DNA of 64,000 nucleotides. Source: Colius striatus. Taxonomy: Eukaryota; Chordata; Aves; Coliiformes; Coliidae. Of this stretch, positions 14,501 to 24,882 are shown piece by piece; within the stretch, counting starts at the first letter, position 1, and every line of letters begins with the position of its first letter. A program made the translations under genes and the position numbers. Where the stretch lies: assembly GCF_028858725.1 (NCBI RefSeq), contig NC_084773.1, positions 21,770,850-21,834,849 on the forward strand, read 5' to 3'. The notes beneath the pieces were generated by a model, which was given only the letters and a program-made list of their open reading frames with translations, made no database searches and was not told where the DNA came from.

Positions 14501-17500
14501 TTGATTAACCAGCAGTGTGACTGCTGCTTGTTTGAGCCTCTAAATCACAGAATGGCCCTAAACCTCCCCAGAACACAGCCTTGTTTCTTGCCTCAGCTGG
14601 GACGTTTTCCCCTCCAGCTAAACCCAGTCTCTTCCAAATAAAAGAGATTTCTGTTTTGGTAAAGAGAACTTGGGCTAGAAAAGGGGGAGATGGGGAGTGT
14701 GTTCCCAGCTTCCCTCCTGTGCCTGGGTTCTGTGCAGGCGAGCAGCATTGCCCTGGGGGAACGCATGGAAGTGGCTTTTGGTGTGTGGAAGTGTTAGCCA
14801 GCAGAGCAGTTCTTGAGGGAGAGCTTTAGCTGTGTTGTGGTACTAAAAGCATTCTACATGACACTGTCCTTAGTGGAGGGCTTTTGCTCTTCAAATGAAA
14901 CAAATAGTTTAAAGCTGCTGAAAATTGCAACCAGATTTGTTAAAGAATTCGGGAAGCAAAGGGGAAGTGGCAGCTGCAGACCTGAGAGGAAGGCTGGTTT
15001 TCTTCTCAAAACTCAGTTGCCTTCACCCCCATGGAAAAGCTGACTGGGGGTGGCATAAAGTCTGTACTGAGGATGCAGCTGAGGCCTGTGGTGCTAATTG
15101 GAGCTGACCACTGAGCTTTAATGAGAGCCTGAGACTCCTGTGCATCCAGCTGCTGGCTCTTAATTGTCATGCTGCTGCTCACAGCCCCCTCTTCCTTTCT
15201 CCTTTGCCTGGAGAATGTGTGTTTAACCAGTGTTTGCCTTCTGCAGGTCCCCCAGGGAAGTGGGGAGCTTGTCAGGGATGGGGAGAACAATGATGGCCCT
15301 CTTCCCTGAGGCTTGCTCATTAAGCACAGGCTGCTGCAGCACGGTGCCTTGGGACAGGGTTGGTTCCTCACTGGGAAGGATGCCCAAACTCTGCAGCTTC
15401 TTGGCTGCTTTCTTCTTCTGTGGGGGTCAAACCTCAACCATCTCCCCAAACATGTGCTTGCAAGGAGATGTCCTGAATGTAGGGCTGTTCAGCTCCCCTG
15501 CCTGCAACAGCAAAGGCAAACTCCATCCCTGCAGTGGGAACAGCTCGGGGGTACATGCTTCATGGAAGCTTTGGAGCCCTTTCTAGGGCCTGAGCAGACT
15601 GGAAGGTGTCTTGGTTCAAGTAAACAAAGTGCAGGAACTTTGAAGACAACCTTGATAAATTTTTGGCCTGAAGATCAGCTTGACAAACTTTTAGGAGCAA
15701 TGTTGGATGTCAGCCATTCTCAGGATATAGTTCAAAAGGGATTTGGGCCAAAAAGCTTTTAAGTGCATAACTGACTTGTTCCAGTGATTTCCTTCTGAAG
15801 GCAGCCTGGAAACTTGGGATTGTTTTGAATATTATTGTCCTGAAGAAGATGGTCCAATAACAGGAGGAAGTTCAAAGCATGTTTTTATTAAGCTGTGCCT
15901 GGAGAAGTTATGAAGTAGATACTCTGGGTCCTTGGGGAAAGTGAGAGGACAGATCATATCTCCAAAATGCAGTAGTTAACAGTGAAAACTTAATCTCCTT
16001 CAAAACTATCTGTGCTAAGGCAACAGAGCAAGGCATTTGACTATACTAGTACATAGTAGCAGCAGAAGAAACAGCATTTTACTGCCCTTCATCTCTGATT
16101 TTGGTGTCAGACTGACTTTCTACACACACACAGCCCCCCACACTGTGATCTGTTGTCTGGACATATTTTATGGCACGTGCAGTGACTACCTTAAGCATTC
16201 CCTTGATCCCTGAGTGAAATCCCACCATGTGTGATACTGCAAACTGCCACTGAGCAGTCCTGCTGTGCTGATAAGAAGGCTCCAGGCCTTGCTTTTGCTC
16301 TCACTTTCAGGACAGACATTTTGTATTGGCAGGGGAGAGACTGGTAGTGGAGTGGAACAAGATGCTTTGGATGCAGGTGTTGGTGTGGTACCTCTGTTGG
16401 TGCTGCAGCTGCCTGAGGCTGGCAGATCCCTCCAGCAGCACCTTACCTGTGGGGCAGTGCCTGGGCGAGGCCTGGGAGGAGCTGCCAGCGAATTCTTGTC
16501 TCTTGCTGCTGTAGCTGCTATTGGGATTTCTCACTTCTGTGAAAGCCATCTGTGCACCAGATCACTTCTGCAGCATCCTGCAGCTCTCACCAGCTCAGCC
16601 CCAGCAGCACAACTCTCCCCTAGTAAACCTGTGGCTGTCCTGCCATTGCACAGAGGCACTGTATGTTGTCACTGTGATATCATAATGTGCAGCGATGTTT
16701 AACGTGTGCTCCGAGAAATGGGGGAGAAGCCCTGCCTCTGTTAAACCATTTATCTGTTGCTGTTGCAAGTCTGCAGGCAGCAATCTCCCCCTGCAATGCT
16801 ACTCTCTGTGTGCAAGGAGCTGAGGTGGAGACTGGCTGACGCTTTCACATACGTGATGCGTGGTTTGGTGGTGTGCAGGTGTTTCTGTAAGGAAACAGTT
16901 AATTGCTTCTCTGCTTTTCTAAACTTCCATTTTCAAGTGCTGACCGAGTAAGAACCAAATCTAATGCAGCTGGATGCTGCTCTTTAAAGCAGAATGGCAG
17001 AGAGCCAACTGGCTGCCCCTTGGCTCTTCACACTACAATAGGAAAAATGCCTGTGGGGGAAACTCCCTTCCCCTTAGCACCAGGCCAGAAGTAGTTAACT
17101 GTGCAGAACCTGCAGAAGTCCTGTGAAGGCTGATGCAGTGTGGGACAGACCTCTGTCCAGAGCACTGTTTAAGCTGCTTCTAAATCAGTGGCCAGTTGAG
17201 TAGGAGACTTTAATTTGGGTAGTTTCTTCATATTTATTGCCCATGTTGCAGGGCATCAGTGATACAACATCTTCCTTTTACTGCAAAAACAAGTCAGGGT
17301 AGAATTGGTGGCTGTCATTCTCACATATAGACTCAACTGCTGACTCTCTTTTCCTGTATTGTGGTTATTTTAGTGTAAAGGGGCTGGTGTACTGTAAATG
17401 ATGCTGCATGCAGCCCAGGGGAGCTACAGGGTGCTCTTGGTGCAGTCTGACCTGTTACCCAGAGCTCTCCCCATCCTGGCACAAGGCAGTGGGAAGCTGG

Positions 17501-20500
17501 CTGCTCTCAAGCTTTGATGTTTTTGGGTTTCTGGTCTTTCCAGCAGCCCTGTTGTCAAGTTACTCAGAACAGTGGTGTGTGAATGTCAGCAGGGGAAGGT
17601 GTGTTGGGATCTGGGTGCGAACAAGAGAAGCAAATCTTTGTGGCTTTGCTTTCCCGGGGAGTCAGGAACCCAACCAAACACAGAAAATCCAAAAACCAGT
17701 CAACACCCAACCTGTTATCTGAGGGTGAAGTGATGATCAGTAGCCTGGCTGCGACTTGTATCTGAGTAACTTCAGCCTTCCCTGTCTGCAGCGTAGTTTT
17801 AGGGTGACTGCCAGGGGGAGGGAGCGCTCTGCCCCTGCTCCGACAGCCGTGGAGCGTCTGTTCCCACAGCTCGTGCTGATGGCAGCCCCTTGTGTTGTTC
17901 CCTCCAGGCCATGCAGTACATGGAGCTGATTCCCAAGGAGATGCAGCCGGTGGCGGGCACGGAGGGCGCCTGCTACCGCCGGCGGCAGCTGATGCGGCAG
18001 CTCCCGCTCTACGACCAGGACCCGGCGCAGTGCCGCGGCCTCGCCGAGCCCGAGCTGAAGCTGATGGAAGACTTTGTGAAGAAGTACAAAGCCGAAGCGC
18101 TGGGTGTCGGGGAGGTGGCTCTGCCGGGCCAGGGCGGCAGCGGCAAGGAGGAGGAGAAGCCCCAGGACAAGAGCGTGGCCGCCGACAAACCCGCCGAGGC
18201 CACCAACGGCGCCCTGGAGACCGCGCCTGCCGGAGGCGTCTACGTGAGTGCTGGGGCTGCGGGATGGGCTGGCAGCTGCCCCGGCCTGCCTCTGAGCTTG
18301 GGGAGCTTTCCAGGGGCACACTCGGCCTCAGCTAGAGGGGCTGCAGCAGCCAGGGATCCCAGTTCCTCGCTCACTGGTCCAGTGCGTCTCCCCAGCCCTG
18401 CCCCGGTGCCTTTCCAGGGCTGCGATGCTCAGTGGCATCAGTGTGCTCTGACCCCAGCGAGCCCCTCGTGCTGCTGCCAGCCCTAACAGGGTAAGGGGGG
18501 TGGGTTATCTCCTTCTTGGCTGAACCACCAAGGTAAGTACATCTTCCATGAGCTGTAGGAGCCCGTGACCTCAACTATGGACTCTTGGCAGCTCTGAAAG
18601 GTTGGGCATGGCATGTCCCTGGATGGGTACCCAAGATCAGAAACTGTTTTACTGTGAGCTGGTGAGCATCCCCAGCTGGGCTTCCACACCAGCCCAAGGG
18701 GAAGCAGCACAAGTGACAGGAGATGGGTTCTCAGGCTTGTTAATGCGAAACTGTGACCGTGGAGATAAGGTTCCTGGGGCTGCAATCACTCTGGGGGACT
18801 TTGAACAGATCAGATGTGTATCTGGGCATAAAAATACATTTCTGTGGGGAAACGACTGAGATTCCCTCACACCCTTTCGGATTTGTATTCTCCCAGCACC
18901 ATCTGGAGTGGCCATTGTGGCTGCTGGGCCAATGTTTGCCATAAAGTATGGTGAGTGAAAGCATTTCGTACTCACCCTTGTGACAGACTTGCAGCAGGGA
19001 ATTTAAAACTGGTAAAAATAATTGTGTCCAAGTGTTTTTAAGGGAAGACTTTTCTAGCCATTGCTGCACTGAGAGTGTGATGTGTTAAGAGCAGATTTCA
19101 TTTCATTCCATATTGGGTAATGTCTCCCCTCTGCTATGGGCTTCTGTATTCATGTGCATCTGACTTCCAGAGTCCAGCAATACAGCAGAAGTTCTTCACT
19201 ATTGCACCAAAATATTGAATTGGACAAAGAAATTTAGGCTAAAAAAGCTGAGAAGGCTTCCATTAAACTCATTAATAAAAGTTGCCTTAGCAATGAGGGT
19301 TTATTTAGACTGCAAGCGTGTCCTTCCAAATAAATACGTAACCGTGACCTTATTCCCTAGCTTAAGCCCATCCTTTTTCTAGAGGCACTAGCTGAAAAAT
19401 GGAGCCCTTCAAAAGCAGTTGCAAGGCATCCACTTTGCCAGCACGCTGTGCAGCAGGCTACAGAGCACTGTGGTTTGTTGCCCTACTGAAGATGGGCCTC
19501 CTGTGTCCTCCTCTAACACAGCCTGGTTTCATTTCACCTCCGGGGCGAGAATGAACGTAGCTGACCTGACACGGACTGTGTCCCAACAATCTGGGATGCA
19601 CTAAACTTCCAGAAGCTCTACTGGCTCTTGCAAAACTGCACTGGAAGGAAAGTTCTGCCATGGAAAAATTCCATATAGCGCTTTGCAGGATATGTGAGGC
19701 TGAAAGCAAGTGTGAGCAAAAGGAGCTGTGTGAGGACTGAGCAGTGCAGCGCATGAAGCACAGGAGGTATTGTCTGTGTACTCGGGGTTGAAATGTAGAT
19801 CAGCACGTTCTGGATGGGGAGGCTTAGGTACCTTCCATTTGTGTGCCTGTGAGTGCCAGCAGCCTGCCTGGGGCCCCTCCAGGGCGTGCTGTCCTGAGCT
19901 GGCAGTGTGCTTGCCCCAGCCCTCGGAGCCCTGCAGGACTGCAGCAGTGAGGAAGGCTTTTTGAGGAGATAGCAGTGCCTTTGGCTCAGGGATAGGGGGG
20001 AGTGGGGATGCTGAGTAGTTTAATTTGGAGCTCCTCATTCTCAAGCAATCTGATGGTTTCTTCATTGAGTCAATTAGAAGGACACAGATTTGAATCTATT
20101 GAATACCAAACCCTCTTGCTCAGCACCAGCAGCTTGACTGAACTCTTTCAGATCACAGTGTGAATCTGAACTATAGATTTATGAGGGTTGGTTGTGGTGG
20201 GGGGAAGAAACTTACCCTTACTCTAGAAGAGAAGGGACCCAGAAAGCACCAAAGCTGCACCCAGAACCAAGCTGGAATGATTTCCTTGGGTCTCTCTGGT
20301 CCCTGTGCTAAGGCTGTTAAATGTTAAACATGCTGTTGCACACTGGGGCCAGCTGTGTTGAAATTGGTGTGTGAAAGAAAACATACAGGGCCCATGTAAA
20401 TAATCATGAGTTGCATCTGAGCTTAAATAGTCTTTTGAGCTTGCCTCTGCTGCAGAGAGGGGCCCCATCACTGTAATCAGTCTATCCTACAAGCTAAATG

Positions 20501-23500
20501 TTCTCCACCAAGCATAAAATCATCTTTAACCCTCTCAGAACTGGAAAGTCTTCTGGTGTTATAACCCTGTACTGGAATTTAATCCTAAAGCAGTTGATAA
20601 AAGTCAGCCATTGTCCCAAAAAGGCTGAGGCCAGCACTGCAGTGAGTGCTCTGGGGGAAGCCTCTTGGTGTCTGGGGAGCTCCTGTGGGAGAGGTCACTG
20701 GAAAATTGCAGCTCTTGGAGACAGCGGGTCTCAAAAAGCTTAGAAGGGGGGGACACTTTCTTGGCCAGCACCTCGGGTAACTGCTAATAGTGTTCTCTCC
20801 TCTCCCTCCATGACAGAGGTGTAAAATGAGTCTCAAGCTGTAATCCCGTCTTAAATGTGAGGAGCTGCTTTTTATTTAGCGTGTAAGTGGCAGGGGTTGG
20901 AAGTTATATGGTGCTTAGGAAAAGCCCTGTGAATAATTGCTGTAGAGAGAAACAGCAAAATAAGATGGGTTTTTAACAGTTCTTGTTGGCAAGAACCTGA
21001 AGCTCAGAGTTGGAAAGCTGCTGTTAGATCTTGCAGGATAAGCAGCGTAGGGATGGATGGGGCTGGGGGTCTCTCAAGGGGTGATAATGTGGAGGCAGCT
21101 GTAGGGTTGGGCTCTCTGGTGCCCTGAGTTGCCTGAATCTGGTGCCCTGGGGAGGTGTGAGGAGAGTGGATAGAAACACAGCCTCGATCCCATATGAAGG
21201 GTGCAGAATCCCGTGGTGCCCATGTGCCAGGAGTAACGCTCTGCACCCAGCGTGGCAGCTCCACCAACTTGTCTTGTTCGTACCAAGCAGAAATAGCCAG
21301 GCTTCTGCACCGTGCCAAGGTTGCTCCTTCACTGGCTGGGTCTTGTGAGTACCTAGAAGTGTGTCTGAAGCTCTCTGCAGCAGCAGGAGCAGTGTGAGCA
21401 GACATATCCCCTTTCAGCCTCCCAGAAAAGCCAAGCCAGGAAGCATTTTGTGTCTCCCCTTGTGCTGCCTTCGCTCATCACACTGGATTTCCTGGTAGAG
21501 TAAGAGATGCCTGTCAGCATGGTGGAACAGCTCCAGGGACTGTGGGGCAGTTCTGACAACCCAGGCTGCAGAGAGGAGGACGCAATAGCAAGGTGTGTGG
21601 TGTGCTAGAATTGCTAGTAATAAAGGAAAGGCTGCTGGGTGAGTGTGGGTAGGCCAGTAGCCTTCTGCTTTGTAAAGGGAGAAAGGAGTTTACAATTCCC
21701 TGGATGCAAAGAGCAGTCTTTTTAGCACTCCAGATGTGGACTGGCAAAGGGGCTGGATGTGATGGGGAACTTGGCATCACAGAACTTGTCCTGAGTTTGA
21801 TGCTCACAAAGCCCCTACAGAAACCCCCCTCCCTCCGTGTGCCCAGAGAGGCTGTTTCAGCTGCTGCCTTACTGGGGCTGCAGCTGGGAGGATCCTGTTC
21901 CTCCGTCCCTGCCCCATCCCTGCCATCTGCCACTCAGGAGCGGCCAGCTGACCTTCTACTCAGAAGTTCTGGTTTTGTCTCTTCTACCCCACTTGTCTTA
22001 AATTGGAGCATTTGTAGGCAAGTCATCCTGTGAGCCTGGGGAGGTCCCCAGCCCTGTGGAGCACGCTGAGGGGAACACAGCAGCTTAAAGCACAGCGTGT
22101 GCCACACACGGGCAGCTTCCCGCTGCACCTCACCTTCCTCAGAGCCCCGGGCTGCTGCTGTGGAAGCCTGGCCTCGCAGCCAAGGGCTCTGCTGGAACAG
22201 GCTCCCGCTGCTACTTAAGAGTGTTTGTTTAGGGAGTGACAAAGCACAGGCTCGAGAGCTGTGAGCCTGACCTGGACTCTCCAGACTTAAATGGGAGCTT
22301 AAATAGCAGCCCGTCAGCGTTCGGCATGGGAGGAGAGCTCTGCAGCTTGCTCTGAGCTAATCACACCATCGCTCTGCAGGCACAGACAGCCCCGTCGGTC
22401 GAGTGTGCAATAAGCAGAGATGCTAATTAATCTTCAGATTAGCCAAATCTAATTCTGTTTCTCTGGGCTGTTACAAGTTGAAAGCCCTGTGCTGAAATCT
22501 GTAGAGTGCTATCTGTCTGATGCATAGATGTGTGTATTAAACAGGGAGGAAAGAACAGGGCTCCTAATCTGTGCAAAACATCATCTTTGGTGTGCTGCCC
22601 TGCTCCACGATAGGATGTCTCAGCTCTGTCAGAGAAACTCTGGATTTCAGTGGAGGTTTGGTTTAGCATTCAGGGGGATGCCAAAGGCCTGACACATTGC
22701 TAATGGTGGGTGCTGCCCTTATAACCTAACCAATTTGCTGTCAGGAAGAAAGTGACTAGTGTTCCTAGTGGGAAGAGGGTGGTGAGGCCCTGGCACAGGC
22801 TGCTCAGAGTGGCTGTGGCTGCCCCATCCCTGGCAGTGCCCAAGGGCAGGATGGATGGGGCTGTGAGTGACCTGGTCTGATGGAAGATGTCCCTGCCCAG
22901 GGCTGGGGAATTGGAACTAGATGGTCTGTTGAGGTCCCTTCCAGCCCAAACCAGTCTATGATTCTGTGAAATGATTAGAATGATCTTTAGTTGTGGCTTC
23001 ACCCTCTGTCCATACATGGCACTGGTCTGAGTGTTTGCACAGGATGTGGAGCAGTTGACTCGGAGACGTTGCTTCAGTTAGCCTGTGATGCTCTCTGTGT
23101 TGTCTGAGTCCTACTCCATGACTGAGACACTTTTCCTGAGCTGCAGCCATTGCTTTCTCTCCAGTTTAGCATTTCCTCCCTCTTTCCCTTCACTGCAGTG
23201 TCTCTGCAGCCTCATCTCAGACCGGTACATTTCAGCCTCCCAAGCTGATACGGCTGTAGGATTTGGCTTCGGTATTCTCAAGTTTCCCTTCGTAGAACAA
23301 GAGCTGTGGGTCACTCGGGTTGTGGATCCCCTGGGCTGTGGGTCCCTCTGACTGTGGGTCACTCGGGCTGTGGGGCAGGAAGGCAGTGGGGTGCTCAGGC
23401 TGTGGGGTAGGAAGGCAGTGGGTCTCTTGGGCTGTGGAGCAGGAAGGCAGTGGGTTACTTGGGCTGTGGGTCGCTCAGACTGTGGGGCAGGAAGGCAGTG

Positions 23501-24882
23501 GGTCACTCAGACTGTGGGTCCCTCAGGCTGTGGGGTAGGAAGGCAGTGGGTGACTCAGACTGTGGGTCCCTCAGGCTGTGGGGTAGGAAGGCAGTGGGTG
23601 TCTCGGGCTGTGGGTCACTCAGGCTGTGGGGCAGGAAGGCAGTGGGTGTCTCGGGCTGTGGGTCACTCAGGCTGTGGGGCAGGAAGGCAGTGGGTGTCTC
23701 GGGCTGTGGGTCACTCAGGCTGTGGGGCAGGAAGGCAGTGGGTGTCTCGGGCTGTGGGTCACTCAGGCTGTGGGGCAGGAAGGCAGTGGGTCACTTGGGC
23801 TGTGGGTCACTTGGGCTGTGGAGGAGTGGGGGGAATCGAGGCCGTGCTCGGCGACTGTGGCGCTCAGTCTTGCAGCCGGGACAGAGCAGGGCAGGGAGGG
23901 GCGTTGGGACCGGGGGCGCTCCGCGGCGTGCGCTGAGCCCCGGCCTGCTGTCGTTGCAGCGCTGCGACACGTGCAAGCAGGCGGTGCCCGGGGACTGCCC
24001 GGTGGTGTACGCGGAGCGCGCCGGCTACTCGCGCCAGTGGCACCCGGCCTGCTTCGTGTGCTGCCGCTGCGCCGAGCCCCTCGTCGACCTCATCTACTTC
24101 TGGAAGAGCGGCGCGGCCTGGTGCGGGCGGCACTACTGCGAGAGCCTGCGGCCGCGCTGCGCCGGCTGCGACGAGGTGAGCCCCCCGGCCTCGGCTCCCG
24201 GCCTGCCCCAGCCCCTGCTGAGGGGTAGTGCCGGTGCCCAGGGCTGTCCCAGAGCCGCGAGCCCGCCTCGGCTGCGGTTACAACCTGGCAGCCCCTCCTT
24301 GGCGCCGTGTCTCAGGAGCAGCCCTGTGCCTTGGGTGTCAGGAGCTTGGGGCACCCCTTTTTTCTGTGGTATCCAGCAACAGGACAAGGGGTGATGGGGT
24401 GAAGCTGGGACACAAACAGTTCCATGTGAACATAAGGAGTAAATTATTTCACTGTTGAGGTGAGGGAGCCCTGGCACAGGCTGCCCAGGGAGGGTGTGGA
24501 GGCTCCTTCCTTGCAGGTCTTCAAGAGCCCCCTGGACACGTTCCTGTGTGACCTGATCTAGGTGAACCTGCTTCTGCAGGGGGGTTGGACTGGATGAGCT
24601 CTAAAGGTCCCTTCCAACCCCACCATCCTATGATTCTGTGATCCCCTTTCCCCGTTCCCGAGGCCTGGGGTGCTCCAGCTGGGTGGGATAGTGCAAATCA
24701 GCAGCTCTCTGTCTGTCCCATAGATCATCTTCTCGGAGGACTACCAGCAGGCAGAGGGGATGGCCTGGCACACGAAGCACTTTGCCTGCCTGGAGTGCGA
24801 GACGCTGCTGACGGGCAAACCCTACTCCCTGGAGAACAGCAGCCTCCTGTGCGTGACCTGCAGCAAGAGCAAGCGGCTGTGA
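11511..24882 (+). CDS. LMCD1: LMCD1, LIM and cysteine-rich domains 1 (dyxin); spliced, 5' partial
   Basis: Joining 11511-11599, 13356-13611, 17908-18243, 23960-24175 and 24724-24882 gives 351 residues and a stop with no frame break. In order it has a Cys-rich N-terminal segment (C14, C17, C21, then CKSCKC), a PET domain at about residues 85-192, and two LIM zinc fingers. LIM1 ligands are C229, C232, H255, C258, C261, C264, C282, H285. LIM2 ligands are C294, C297, H315, H318, C321, C324, C342, C345. All sixteen are present. The human protein, as I remember it, has 365 residues with 14 before the methionine that aligns to residue 1 here, so only a 14-codon first exon is missing. Family knowledge: it binds GATA6 and blocks its DNA binding, and promotes calcineurin/NFAT signalling in heart muscle. 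It is found in cytoplasm and nucleus. TES and PRICKLE share the PET-LIM plan, but have three LIM domains. Confidence 0.95.
11600..13355 (+). other. LMCD1: LMCD1 intron 2
   Basis: GT-AG intron of about 1.76 kb. The middle is AT-rich (around 12.70-12.96 kb). No repeat family or gene was recognised in it. Confidence 0.85.
13356..13611 (+). CDS. LMCD1: LMCD1 coding exon 3 (Cys-rich segment and start of PET domain)
   Basis: The acceptor is CACCCGCAG and the donor is CTG|GTGAGG. The 256 bases complete Arg30 and add 85 codons, ending in phase 0. The segment begins [14 protein letters not shown] and ends with [15 protein letters not shown], the conserved start of the PET domain. Third codon positions are almost all G or C and CpG is frequent, unlike the flanking introns. 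Confidence 0.95.
13612..17907 (+). other. LMCD1: LMCD1 intron 3
   Basis: GT-AG intron of about 4.3 kb between the two PET-domain exons. No transposon or gene was recognised. Confidence 0.85.
17908..18243 (+). CDS. LMCD1: LMCD1 coding exon 4 (rest of PET domain and linker)
   Basis: The acceptor is TTCCCTCCAG and the donor is TAC|GTGAGT. The 336 bases are 112 codons, phase 0 at both ends. They contain QYMELIPKE, the basic stretch [22 protein letters not shown] and then a Lys/Glu-rich linker leading to LIM1. Because both ends are phase 0, skipping this exon would keep the frame. Confidence 0.95.
22770..22970 (+). mobile_element. CR1 retroposon fragment, 3' end
   Basis: The sequence runs through motifs typical of the CR1 3' UTR: GGTGAGGCCCTGGCACAGG, CCCCATCCCTGG, GGATGGGGCTGTGAG, GACCTGGTCTGATGGAAG, AGGTCCCTTCCAGCCC and the terminal ATTCTGTGA. 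It is 5'-truncated and in the + orientation inside LMCD1 intron 4. Confidence 0.9.
23290..23830. repeat. 48-bp minisatellite in LMCD1 intron 4
   Basis: The unit is about 48 bases and contains GGCTGTGGGGCAGGAAGG, CAGTGGGTGTCTCGGG and CTGTGGGTCACTCAG. Near-identical copies follow each other at about 23,587-23,790, and diverged or shortened copies lie on the 5' side. The unit is a multiple of three without stops, so long artificial open frames cross it in several frames. It is strongly G-rich on the + strand, with repeated GGG and GGGG runs. Confidence 0.95.
23960..24175 (+). CDS. LMCD1: LMCD1 coding exon 5 (LIM1)
   Basis: The acceptor is CTGTCGTTGCAG and the donor is GAG|GTGAGC. The 216 bases are 72 codons, phase 0 at both ends. 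It holds the whole first LIM finger ([19 protein letters not shown]) plus the first two ligands of LIM2 (CAGC). Composition is extremely GC- and CpG-rich. A 48-bp minisatellite ends about 130 bases upstream. Confidence 0.95.
24355..24642 (+). mobile_element. CR1 retroposon fragment in LMCD1 intron 5
   Basis: Typical CR1 order is seen: AACAGGACAAGGGGTGATGG, TGAGGGAGCCCTGGCACAGG, CTGGACACGTTCCTGTG, GACCTGATCTAGGTGAAC, GGGGGGTTGGACTGGATGA and terminal ATTCTGTGA. It occupies about half of the 548-bp intron and ends about 80 bases before exon 6. The 5' border is approximate. Confidence 0.9.
24724..24882 (+). CDS. LMCD1: LMCD1 coding exon 6 (LIM2) with stop codon
   Basis: The acceptor is CTGTCCCATAG. 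There are 52 codons and then TGA at 24880-24882. The exon completes LIM2 with [11 protein letters not shown] and CVTC and ends KSKRL, close to the mammalian KSKRS tail. A CR1 retroposon ends only about 80 bases upstream of this exon. Confidence 0.95.
   Translation: MIFSEDYQQAEGMAWHTKHFACLECETLLTGKPYSLENSSLLCVTCSKSKRL

Larger units (their letters stand above)
18244..23959 (+). other. LMCD1: LMCD1 intron 4
   Basis: GT-AG intron of about 5.7 kb. It carries a CR1 fragment (22.77-22.97 kb) and a 48-bp minisatellite (23.29-23.83 kb), both close to its 3' end. The rest appears unique and non-coding. Confidence 0.85.

Noticed and set aside
17564..18319. Antisense open frame of 251 codons over LMCD1 exon 4
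   Set aside because: It is a by-product of high GC third positions in exon 4; the product is Arg/Pro/Ala-rich with no domain, and the + strand is clearly LMCD1.
23290..23830. CRISPR-like regular repeat
   Set aside because: The copies are head-to-tail without unique spacers and lie in a vertebrate intron; this is a minisatellite.
23450..24394. Open frame of 314 codons on the + strand
   Set aside because: It reads through the 48-bp minisatellite, which has no stops because the unit is a multiple of three, then runs into LMCD1 exon 5. Only the exon part is real coding sequence.
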